Virus record (IMG/VR): IMGVR_UViG_3300025769_014498
Span: 1-23,367 of that record
Strand: one strand, 5' to 3'
Origin: a virus
Length of the DNA stretch: 23,367 nt
Made by a program: the position numbers and the translations under genes. The notes under the pieces were generated by a model that worked only from the letters and a program-made list of their open reading frames with translations, did not search any database and had not been told where the DNA came from. Positions 6,611-12,013 of the stretch are shown here, piece by piece (the first letter of the stretch is position 1; each line of letters begins with the position of its first letter).

Positions 6611-6823
6611 TTACAATGTAATGCCTCTTTTTTCGGCTGCCTCCATTAGCCAACCTTTTGTTTGATTATCTAATGCATCTCCTTCTTCACCTACTTCAAT
6701 AAGACAACGAGCTAATTTTTTAAATGCTTCATCTGAAATATCTTCGTATAGGGCAACCCAAGACATAGTACCTCTTAATATACCGGTTTTTTCAGCGTAT
6801 TTGGTTGATAAATCGTATGTCAT
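6611..6823 (-). CDS. hypothetical protein, 70 residues
   Basis: Small, mainly helical protein starting MTYDLSTKYAEKTG. It contains the segment WVALYEDISDEAFKKLARCLIEVGEEG and ends EAAEKRGITL. It lies 3 bases after the upstream hypothetical gene and 2 bases before the AT-hook gene, so it belongs to the same transcript starting at the promoter near 7200. There is no membrane segment or metal motif. I do not recognise it. Confidence 0.7.
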   Translation of the reverse strand: MTYDLSTKYAEKTGILRGTMSWVALYEDISDEAFKKLARCLIEVGEEGDALDNQTKGWLMEAAEKRGITL

Positions 6824-6826
6824 AAC

Positions 6827-7165
6827 TTATTTAAAAATTGAAAGATTATCTAAAGCTTCTTTTGTACCTTCAAATCCGGGGATTTCTTTAGGTTCATCTA
6901 ATGTATTTCCTAATTCAACATCTTCCCACTTAATTTTAGCAGTAAGTTTATTACCTAACATATCAAAATCATACATCATTAATCCTTGTTTTGTAATAGA
7001 ACTAACATTCATGCTTTTACCAAACAAACTCAATTCACGGACTGCAGCTGATGACCATGATTCTTCACCTTTAGGGAAAAATTCAAATACTTTTTTCTTT
7101 CTCCATCCACCTAAATCAACGGTGAACTCAAATTTTTCTGTTGCTGTTTCGAAATGCTTTTTCAT
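6827..7165 (-). CDS. hypothetical protein, first gene of the accessory transcript
   Basis: A 112-residue protein of unknown function, starting MKKHFETATEKFEFTVD. It appears to be mostly beta strand, with a Trp/Lys-rich patch (GGWRKKKVFEFFPKGEESW). It is the first gene after the TTTG-N20-TACATTTA promoter at 7200-7231, with the ATG 35 bases downstream of the -7 element. Genes 6611, 6000 and the modification cassette follow with almost no gaps, so this promoter could drive the whole left block. No homology was recognised. Confidence 0.7.
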   Translation of the reverse strand: MKKHFETATEKFEFTVDLGGWRKKKVFEFFPKGEESWSSAAVRELSLFGKSMNVSSITKQGLMMYDFDMLGNKLTAKIKWEDVELGNTLDEPKEIPGFEGTKEALDNLSIFK

Positions 7166-7199
7166 GACTATAACCTTTATTATTTTTTCATTTACATGG

Positions 7200-7231
7200 T
7201 AAATGTACGAAGCCCCTTTCGGGGCTCCAAA
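7200..7231 (-). promoter_or_regulatory. Bacteroidota-type promoter with hairpin in the spacer
   Basis: On the minus strand this reads TTTG, 20 bases, TACATTTA, which resembles the -33 TTTG and -7 TAnnTTTG elements of Bacteroidota primary sigma factors. It is one of four copies in the window with identical 20-base spacing, each just upstream of a minus-strand gene. The next ATG lies 35 bases downstream, at 7165. The spacer holds a 6-bp GC-rich stem. Confidence 0.7.
7211..7226 (-). terminator. GC-rich hairpin (GAAA loop) inside promoter spacer, possible terminator
   Basis: On the minus strand AGCCCC-GAAA-GGGGCT forms a 6-bp stem with a GNRA-type loop. It lies downstream of the hydrolase/7464 transcription unit and could end that transcript, although the following bases (TCGTACATTT) are only moderately T-rich. 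On the plus strand a T-run (CTTTT) follows the CAAA. It is conserved in position and structure at 8540-8555. A regulatory role on the promoter itself is equally possible. Confidence 0.5.
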
Positions 7232-7239
7232 CTTTTCAT

Positions 7240-7278
7240 ATGACGTTTTTATATGACTCTATAATGACGCAGATGACG
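7240..7278. repeat. cluster of four ATGAC direct repeats
   Basis: ATGAC occurs at 7240, 7253, 7264 and 7273. The longer form ATGACGTT occurs at 7240-7247 and again at 7273-7280, 33 bases apart. The cluster lies between the minus-strand promoter and the plus-strand lipoprotein gene, where an operator would be expected. It may also be chance in a short AT-rich spacer. Confidence 0.3.
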
Positions 7279-7292
7279 TTAATATGTATAAT
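7264..7292 (+). promoter_or_regulatory. candidate plus-strand promoter for the lipoprotein gene
   Basis: ATGACG at 7264-7269 and TATAAT at 7287-7292 are 17 bases apart and lie 32 bases before the lipoprotein ATG. This is a sigma70-like arrangement with an exact -10 box but only four of six matches to the -35. It does not match the TTTG/TAYATTTA motif used elsewhere in the window, so the call is weak. Confidence 0.3.
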
Positions 7293-7324
7293 CGCCAAAT
7301 TATTAACAATTAAAATCAAAACAT

Positions 7325-7474
7325 ATGAAAAAGATTTTTGCTTTCATCGTATTATTATTATTAGCTAGTTGTGCTGTTTCAGAAAGTGTAGCTAGAGTTG
7401 AACAACCTATTTGTAGACAAGACCCAAATTGTACTAATATTGGAATCCACGACCACGTATTTTTTACTTGGTAA
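7325..7474 (+). CDS. small lipoprotein, 49 residues
   Basis: This is the only plus-strand gene I can support. The product starts MKKIFAFIVLLLLASC: a basic N-terminus, a hydrophobic core and a lipobox (LASC, with Cys16 the predicted lipidated residue). The mature part is only 34 residues, has two more cysteines (PICRQDPNC) and ends HDHVFFTW. The 3' end overlaps the stop end of the converging minus-strand gene by 11 bases. An upstream A-rich stretch (ATCAAAACAT) precedes the ATG, as in other genes here. Small phage lipoproteins are known as superinfection-exclusion proteins or outer spanin subunits; which applies here is not decidable. Signal and lipobox make coding likely despite the length. 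Confidence 0.7.
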   Translation: MKKIFAFIVLLLLASCAVSESVARVEQPICRQDPNCTNIGIHDHVFFTW

Positions 7475-8033
7475 GAGGGTTACCCATCATAGTTTTGGTG
7501 TGTTTAGAACCACCAATATAACGTGAATAAGTTCCATCACTATTCATTTCAATTTGTTTACCTTTAAGAGCTTTACGAATAGTTTCTTCATCTGTAACTA
7601 CTGGAACTCCTTTAGATTGTAAAATATCTTTTAATTTACCTGATACTTCAACATAATGTCCGGGTTCTTTAAGCATAATTGCTGTAATATTTACGGCGGC
7701 TGATTTAGCAGGTCCTGAACCATCATGTCCCATACCTACGGATTTATTACCTGCTTCTTTATCTTGAGTAATCTTTAAAGCATCAAATTCAGGATCATCA
7801 TCTAAATCTATAACCATATAGTCTGATTCACCTTCAGCACCTGTAACATCATCTGGGGATTTGTAGTTAGAATGACCACCAATAGGAGCATAAGCTGTAG
7901 AAATTAAATCAAAAATTTCTTCAGCAAATTCCTCTTGTTCATCTTTAGTAAGGGTAATCCATACATTTTTATCAAATCCGGACTCTTCTCTAAGATATTG
8001 TTTTTTAAACCAACCGTGTAAATTAAAGCTCAT
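7464..8033 (-). CDS. conserved-looking phage protein, possibly GNAT-like
   Basis: A 189-residue soluble protein beginning MSFNLHGWFKKQYL. Segments such as STAYAPIGGHSNYKSPDDV (about 45-63), a middle with VIDLDDDPEFDALKI, a glycine-rich GMGHDGSGPAKSAA and a C-terminal YIGGSKHTKTMMGN recall a group of phage proteins I remember as sometimes annotated acetyltransferase-like. I cannot confirm a GNAT acetyl-CoA site from the sequence alone, so function should be treated as unknown. Its start overlaps the end of the hydrolase gene, and its stop converges with the plus-strand lipoprotein gene. It probably shares the promoter at 8529-8560 with the hydrolase. Confidence 0.75.
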   Translation of the reverse strand: MSFNLHGWFKKQYLREESGFDKNVWITLTKDEQEEFAEEIFDLISTAYAPIGGHSNYKSPDDVTGAEGESDYMVIDLDDDPEFDALKITQDKEAGNKSVGMGHDGSGPAKSAAVNITAIMLKEPGHYVEVSGKLKDILQSKGVPVVTDEETIRKALKGKQIEMNSDGTYSRYIGGSKHTKTMMGNPLTK

Positions 8034-8511
8034 GAGCGATTTTGTTTATAAATATGTCAAATGGTACTCTATGTCCCATTCCATCTACACGCTCAATATT
8101 AATTTTTGGATGTTGGTTCATTATATGGTCTTTTAACCATTCTAAAGTTCTATCAGGGTTAATAACAGTATCCTCATTTCCTAAAATAATTCTAGCATTT
8201 TGACAAACCTGATGATGAATAAATTCAGGATAATTAGGTTCAAAACTTCTACTATGAAATGCTGGGTTAAAAGCAATAACTGGGATTTTGTAAAGAGCAC
8301 CTAATATATAAGCACTATAACCACCCATACTACTACCAATAATAAGATCAGGTTTTAGATCTTCTACCTTATTAATTAAAAAACTAAAAATATCTTTTCG
8401 GCTATAATCCATAACAGGAGCATGGACATAACATTTATCTGCTAAAAAATCGACTTTGTCTCCACCTTGTTGGCTTTCAAGACCGTGAAGATATAATACT
8501 CGTTTTTTCAT
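8023..8511 (-). CDS. alpha/beta hydrolase (YqiA/UPF0227-like esterase)
   Basis: Small serine hydrolase of 162 residues. The start MKKRVLYLHGLES is chosen because it lies 18 bases downstream of the promoter -7 element; a longer in-frame start at 8559 would fall inside the promoter. Motifs are YLHGLES (oxyanion region, 7-13), the nucleophile elbow IIGSSMGGYSA at 57-67 with Ser61, the acid in LGNEDTVI (Asp114) and the catalytic His in GMGHRVP (His147). Length and order match the YqiA-type esterases (about 190). The substrate is unknown; it might remove ester groups from host envelope polymers or metabolites. There is no signal peptide, so the enzyme should be cytoplasmic. Confidence 0.82.
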   Translation of the reverse strand: MKKRVLYLHGLESQQGGDKVDFLADKCYVHAPVMDYSRKDIFSFLINKVEDLKPDLIIGSSMGGYSAYILGALYKIPVIAFNPAFHSRSFEPNYPEFIHHQVCQNARIILGNEDTVINPDRTLEWLKDHIMNQHPKINIERVDGMGHRVPFDIFINKIAHEL

Positions 8512-8528
8512 AACTCTCAATTGCGGTG

Positions 8529-8560
8529 TAAATATACGAAGACCCTTTCGGGTCTCCAAA
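8529..8560 (-). promoter_or_regulatory. Bacteroidota-type promoter with hairpin in the spacer
   Basis: The minus strand reads TTTG-N20-TATATTTA. The copy is nearly the same as the one at 7200-7231, including the flanking bases and the spacer hairpin. The hydrolase ATG lies 18 bases downstream, which sets its start. The upstream gene stops only a few bases before the -33 element, so promoter and terminator appear to share the same DNA. Confidence 0.72.
8540..8555 (-). terminator. GC-rich hairpin (GAAA loop) inside promoter spacer, possible terminator
   Basis: On the minus strand AGACCC-GAAA-GGGTCT forms a 6-bp stem with a GAAA loop, 8 bases after the stop of the four-helix membrane protein gene. 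Compared with the copy at 7211-7226, both partners of one base pair have changed together (C-G against A-T), so pairing is kept. The downstream tract is weakly T-rich. Confidence 0.5.
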
Positions 8561-8563
8561 TTT

Positions 8564-9841
8564 TTAATTATATTTTATTGTCAAATCATCATCTTTTGGT
8601 GGAAAAAGAGATTTAATTCTTTCAATTTCACTAATAATTTTATTTCTTCTAAAAGTTGATAGTCCTGGGACTAGTTGTCTTTCTAAATTTTGTATTTTTA
8701 AGTTAGCGAAATTTATTTCTTGATCGTCTACGATTCCGTCTTTGTTTAAATCTAATTCGTTTTTTAAGTTGGTTGAAGGACTTTCCCAGTCTTCGAATAA
8801 ATCTTCTATATTTTCGTTTGAAGCTTTTTTTTTTACTTCAACTACATCTTCACCTAAATCTACAGGTAATTCTTCTTCATCCCATTCTTCATCTTCTAAA
8901 CCATCATTTAAGGTTGAGTCCCATTCTTCATATAATCCATCTTCTTCATCAGCTTTCATCATATCAACTATATGTTGACGTTGTTCTTCTTTAGAAATTG
9001 GAACTTTTTCACCATAAAGATTAGACTTATATTTTTTTCTAATTTGCTCAAAAGCAAAATTAGCGGCAATTACAAGAGCAATTGCTAAAGGATCAAATAC
9101 AAAAATAATAGTTAAAAGTAAATAATTAATAATCTTATCCATTGGAATCCCAGTTAAACCTGAAAGATATTTAAGTGGGCCTAATTCACCTGCTAAATCA
9201 TTACCAGTGCGAACTTCTACTATCTCAGTTTCGTACTCAAATAATTGAGTATTTAAACCATCTATTTTGGTATTTAACTCATTTTGTCTTTCAACTGCTT
9301 GATCTAGTTGTTTTTCAAGGGCTCTACGAGTTGAGCTTGAGGTTGTTGTAATTAATTGACCTTCAGCGTTTGTGTACTGTATGACGTTGTTTGCTAAACC
9401 AGCTTGTAAATCAGCTACTGCCCCGTTAATAGTGCTTTTTTCTGCATTATATACCGCTAACTGGTCCCTAATGTTATCTCGTTTGGTTTCAATTAAAGCT
9501 ATTTGAGCATCAATATTACCTGCTTTATTAGCTGTTTCTTGATAAGCAGCTGATAAGAAACCATAAATACCCATAGAGGTGATTAGTACTAAAACAAAAG
9601 CTGCTGTAGTTAAATAAATTTTTAATCCTCGAGGTAATGTTTTACGATATTGGTAAAGTAAAGAAGCAATTACTAATTTAGCTACTTCTAAAGATGTTGC
9701 CATAATAATTACTGCTAAAGCTGCTCCAGCAAAGAGTTTGCTAAGGCCACTAACTGAATAGAAAGCGGCCGAAGCAGACACTGACAGGGCAGAGGTTGCG
9801 ATTATAAAGGGAAATATCCTTTCTTGTATTTTATTCCACAT
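8564..9841 (-). CDS. four-helix membrane protein with coiled coil and EF-hand
   Basis: A 425-residue membrane protein of unknown function. Hydrophobic segments lie at about 10-32, 36-64, 75-99 and 237-264. Between the third and fourth is a long polar, probably coiled-coil region (about 105-215) that would face one side of the membrane. The C-terminal 160 residues are very acidic and contain a canonical EF-hand loop at 364-375 (DLNKDGIVDDQE), followed by a charged helix. It has its own promoter at 9865-9896 and is followed by the hairpin at 8540. The location next to lysis genes suggests envelope action, for example at the inner membrane during infection or lysis. I do not recognise a named family. 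Confidence 0.85.
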   Translation of the reverse strand: MWNKIQERIFPFIIATSALSVSASAAFYSVSGLSKLFAGAALAVIIMATSLEVAKLVIASLLYQYRKTLPRGLKIYLTTAAFVLVLITSMGIYGFLSAAYQETANKAGNIDAQIALIETKRDNIRDQLAVYNAEKSTINGAVADLQAGLANNVIQYTNAEGQLITTTSSSTRRALEKQLDQAVERQNELNTKIDGLNTQLFEYETEIVEVRTGNDLAGELGPLKYLSGLTGIPMDKIINYLLLTIIFVFDPLAIALVIAANFAFEQIRKKYKSNLYGEKVPISKEEQRQHIVDMMKADEEDGLYEEWDSTLNDGLEDEEWDEEELPVDLGEDVVEVKKKASNENIEDLFEDWESPSTNLKNELDLNKDGIVDDQEINFANLKIQNLERQLVPGLSTFRRNKIISEIERIKSLFPPKDDDLTIKYN

Positions 9842-9864
9842 TGAATTTTAATGTTGGTTGAATA

Positions 9865-9896
9865 TAAATATAGAAAGATTTTATGGAAAAACCAAA
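9865..9896 (-). promoter_or_regulatory. Bacteroidota-type promoter upstream of membrane protein gene
   Basis: The minus strand reads TTTG-N20-TATATTTA, with the -7 element ending 24 bases before the ATG at 9841. Unlike the copies at 7200 and 8529, the spacer has no GC-rich hairpin. The exact 20-base spacing with the other copies supports a real promoter. Confidence 0.7.
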
Positions 9897-9916
9897 TTAA
9901 AATTTAGATAGTAAGT

Positions 9917-10534
9917 TTATTTTTTTCCGTTTAAGTATTCATCTAATAAGGTACCAATGACACCCGCTTTCTGTCGTATAAATATCCATTCTTCCTTGGA
10001 TAATTTATGTTTTTGTTGATAATCTACTCCAAGTACGCCAATAAAGCGATCTTGTAAATCATCTAATGCTACTAAATAATATGATTCGGCACCATAGGGA
10101 TCAGCAAATGGTTTCAAACCATAATCTTCTCCATCTTTATCTAAAACAGCTATCTCTCCATTTTTATAAAGTTCAGCCATTGTTTTAGGAAATAATGATA
10201 CAGGAACGTTTTGGAAACTTTGTTGAGATGATAAATTACCAGGGGTAATTTTTTCATAAAACATAGAAAACTTTTGGATTGATTTTCCTGTAGGGTAAAA
10301 ATGACCACCATTGTGGAACTGAGTTACCCATACTCGATCACAATCTAATTCGTTCATAATAACATCAAGTTGTTCATCAACTAAAGCATTTAAATGTATA
10401 GCTTCATCTACGGGATTTAGCTTTTCTTTCTTTTTTGCAAAATAAGTTTTTGCCCATTCTAAAGCAATTGGCCCAAAAACCGCCGTTATTAAGGCAACGA
10501 TAATTGTCGTAAGCATCATTAGAGGTGTTTCCAT
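9917..10534 (-). CDS. membrane-anchored GAF-like protein
   Basis: A 205-residue protein with one N-terminal hydrophobic segment (LMMLTTIIVALITAVFGPI, about 5-23) followed by a basic stretch (KTYFAKKKEK), giving a membrane anchor with a cytoplasmic domain. The rest looks like a GAF/PAS-type sensor fold: ...DRVWVTQFHNGGHFYPTG, an FQNVPVSLFP segment, ESYYLVALDD and IGVLGVDYQQ. The strand order suggests this rather than any catalytic motif. It starts just after the endolysin gene (6-base gap), so it belongs to the lysis transcript. It could be a lysis-timing sensor or an accessory lysis protein. The domain call rests on pattern only and is moderate at best. Confidence 0.75.
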   Translation of the reverse strand: METPLMMLTTIIVALITAVFGPIALEWAKTYFAKKKEKLNPVDEAIHLNALVDEQLDVIMNELDCDRVWVTQFHNGGHFYPTGKSIQKFSMFYEKITPGNLSSQQSFQNVPVSLFPKTMAELYKNGEIAVLDKDGEDYGLKPFADPYGAESYYLVALDDLQDRFIGVLGVDYQQKHKLSKEEWIFIRQKAGVIGTLLDEYLNGKK

Positions 10535-10540
10535 TTTGTA

Positions 10541-11422
10541 TTATAGAGAAATTAACATATCTATAAGTTCCTGTTGAGGGAACATATCAACTTTATCTTT
10601 TCGAGTATTGGTGTGAGTCCAAAGACCTTTAACTTTACCATAATAAGCATCAGCATTCCATTCGAAAGCATCAGCACCTTTTTCTTTAACTAATGCGGGG
10701 AGTCCAGCTCTTACATCAATATTATCTCTTTCAGCAATCCATAAAATCCATTTATGTAAAGCTTCAATTTGAGCGTCTGAGTATCTGTGCCAGGTTTTGT
10801 GTCCTCTAAAAGGTTTTGATAATTCTACAATCTGTGATTCTGCGACTGTAGTGCCTTGATAAGCTTTACCATTAATAACATAACCAAAATTACATACTTC
10901 AATAGCAACTGAATTTTTATGCATTGTTTGGGAGCCATTTGCTCCTAAATGCCAACCATAATTTCCTTCAGGAAATGCTTGTACCATTTCTCCATCGTAT
11001 TTGTCGTCATTCCCTTTAATTGAAGGACCACCTAATACAAATTCGGTAGCAATAGCACCTCTATCATCCCGACCCCAGTTATCAATTGTTTTATAAGGAT
11101 TGTGCCAACCTGCTGTGTGGTGTAAAAATACCCACTCGGGCTTAATAGGACCTTGCTTATATTCACCTACAGGTAAAAAGTGTCTATTAATTACTAAGCC
11201 ATTATCTGTGGTATAAATTTTCTCAGAAGCATCGGTAGTGGCTAATCCCATAGCATCCCAAGTTTTAGGACCTACGATACCATCAGCTATTAAACCATTT
11301 GCTAATTGCCATTTTTTAACAGCGGCTTCTGTTTTTGGGCCGAAGTCACCATCAGCACTAATTTCTAAAAATTCTTGAAGTTCTTTTACTTCTTTACCTT
11401 GTGAACCTAATTTGAGTAACAT
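10541..11422 (-). CDS. endolysin: peptidoglycan-binding domain plus N-acetylmuramoyl-L-alanine amidase
   Basis: Cuts the amide bond between MurNAc and the stem peptide to lyse the host. The 293 residues have an N-terminal PG-binding repeat (1-58: LGSQGKEVKELQEFL, GDFGPKTEAAVKKWQ, DGIVGPKTWDAMG). An amidase-2/PGRP domain follows, with VFLHHTAGW at 98-106 (zinc His101), WHLGANG at 157-163, SVAIEVCNFG at 171-180 and WTHTNTRKDKVDMFP at 268-282 (zinc His270; the Asp279 position corresponds to the third ligand). There is no signal peptide, so it needs a holin. Its start overlaps the holin-like gene stop (TAATG). Unlike many phage lysins, the binding domain is N-terminal. Confidence 0.92.
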   Translation of the reverse strand: MLLKLGSQGKEVKELQEFLEISADGDFGPKTEAAVKKWQLANGLIADGIVGPKTWDAMGLATTDASEKIYTTDNGLVINRHFLPVGEYKQGPIKPEWVFLHHTAGWHNPYKTIDNWGRDDRGAIATEFVLGGPSIKGNDDKYDGEMVQAFPEGNYGWHLGANGSQTMHKNSVAIEVCNFGYVINGKAYQGTTVAESQIVELSKPFRGHKTWHRYSDAQIEALHKWILWIAERDNIDVRAGLPALVKEKGADAFEWNADAYYGKVKGLWTHTNTRKDKVDMFPQQELIDMLISL

Positions 11423-11679
11423 TATTCTTCTTTTTTGCTGAAGATTTTTGTAATACCATCGATTCCAAATGAACCTAAAGTAATAATTACAAATGAATTA
11501 AAAATAGTATCGGTAATTAACAATTGTTTACCTAAAATACCTGTAATAATATCAACGGCAGCAAAAACCACCATTACTGCGAATGATGCGAAACCAACAA
11601 CGTTTTTTTCGTTGATGTCATTGCTGTCTTTAAAAATGTCACCGAATGCCATAAGTTTATTTTTAATATATTTTATCAT
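11422..11679 (-). CDS. holin-like small membrane protein
   Basis: An 85-residue protein (or 76 if it begins at the in-frame ATG at 11652, MAFGDIFKDSND, which has a more A-rich upstream region). It has two hydrophobic segments, VVGFASFAVMVVFAAVDIITG and FNSFVIITLGSFGIDGITKIF, separated by a short loop, and ends with charged KKEE. This layout, and direct coupling to the endolysin gene, fits a class II-type holin that would permeabilise the inner membrane. It is the first gene after the terminator at 11717-11746. The holin role is inferred from topology and position. Confidence 0.75.
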   Translation of the reverse strand: MIKYIKNKLMAFGDIFKDSNDINEKNVVGFASFAVMVVFAAVDIITGILGKQLLITDTIFNSFVIITLGSFGIDGITKIFSKKEE

Positions 11680-11716
11680 GGGGAAACTATTAAGTGAAAC
11701 GTTTTGTTATAAATAC

Positions 11717-11746
11717 AAAAAAAGGGATGCTATTGCATCCCCTTTT
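11717..11746 (-). terminator. rho-independent terminator
   Basis: The stem is GGGATGC/GCATCCC (11724-11730 with 11735-11741) around a four-base loop. On the minus strand it is followed by seven T residues (11723-11717). It lies 23 bases after the stop of the small membrane protein gene and separates the replication/nucleotide block from the lysis block. On the plus strand it is also followed by TTTT, so it may work in both directions. Confidence 0.88.
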
Positions 11747-11768
11747 CTAAAAACTATATTTCTTTTTT

Positions 11769-11981
11769 TTATTTACTAAGTAAACCTTTTACCCAAGATT
11801 TTAACAAATCCCAGTTTCGCGTAGCAAATACACCAAATGCGAATCCAGCATAGATTTTGTAACCAAACGCCCACAAAATCAAACCAGCAATAAGTCCTAA
11901 AACTCCTTCGATTCCATTAGCTACGATCCAATCTTTAACAATTGTAAAAATTTTTTTAATAAAGTTTAATACATTTTTCAT
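11769..11981 (-). CDS. small membrane protein, 70 residues
   Basis: Begins MKNVLNFIKKIFTIVKDW and has a hydrophobic core VLGLIAGLILWAFGYKIYAGFAFGVFA (about 27-52), enough for one or two membrane helices, then a basic tail WVKGLLSK. It sits 32 bases after the nrdA stop and before the terminator, so it is the last gene of the replication block. Size and topology would suit a second holin, an antiholin or another small phage membrane protein. There is no sequence evidence for choosing between these. Confidence 0.75.
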   Translation of the reverse strand: MKNVLNFIKKIFTIVKDWIVANGIEGVLGLIAGLILWAFGYKIYAGFAFGVFATRNWDLLKSWVKGLLSK

Positions 11982-12013
11982 AATAAGTTATTTTAATGTG
12001 GTTATACATATTA

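Noticed and set aside
8742-8994. Plus-strand Ser/Phe- and Leu/His-rich frames
   Set aside because: They are the complement of the acidic tail of the membrane protein gene; their composition bias comes from GAA/GAT-rich codons.
9863-11715. T4 late-promoter-like TATAAATA on the plus strand at 9863-9870 and 11708-11715, and at 8047-8054
   Set aside because: No plus-strand gene follows, and the sequence is AT-rich enough for chance hits; the first overlaps the minus-strand promoter.
11708-11741. A fifth TAnnTTTA promoter (TGTATTTA on the minus strand) before the holin-like gene
   Set aside because: The 20-base-upstream position holds GGGA rather than TTTG; the spacing to the ATG is suitable but the -33 element is missing.
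11435-11779. Plus-strand frame across the holin-like gene and terminator
   Set aside because: It runs antisense to a coupled holin/endolysin pair and through a terminator hairpin.
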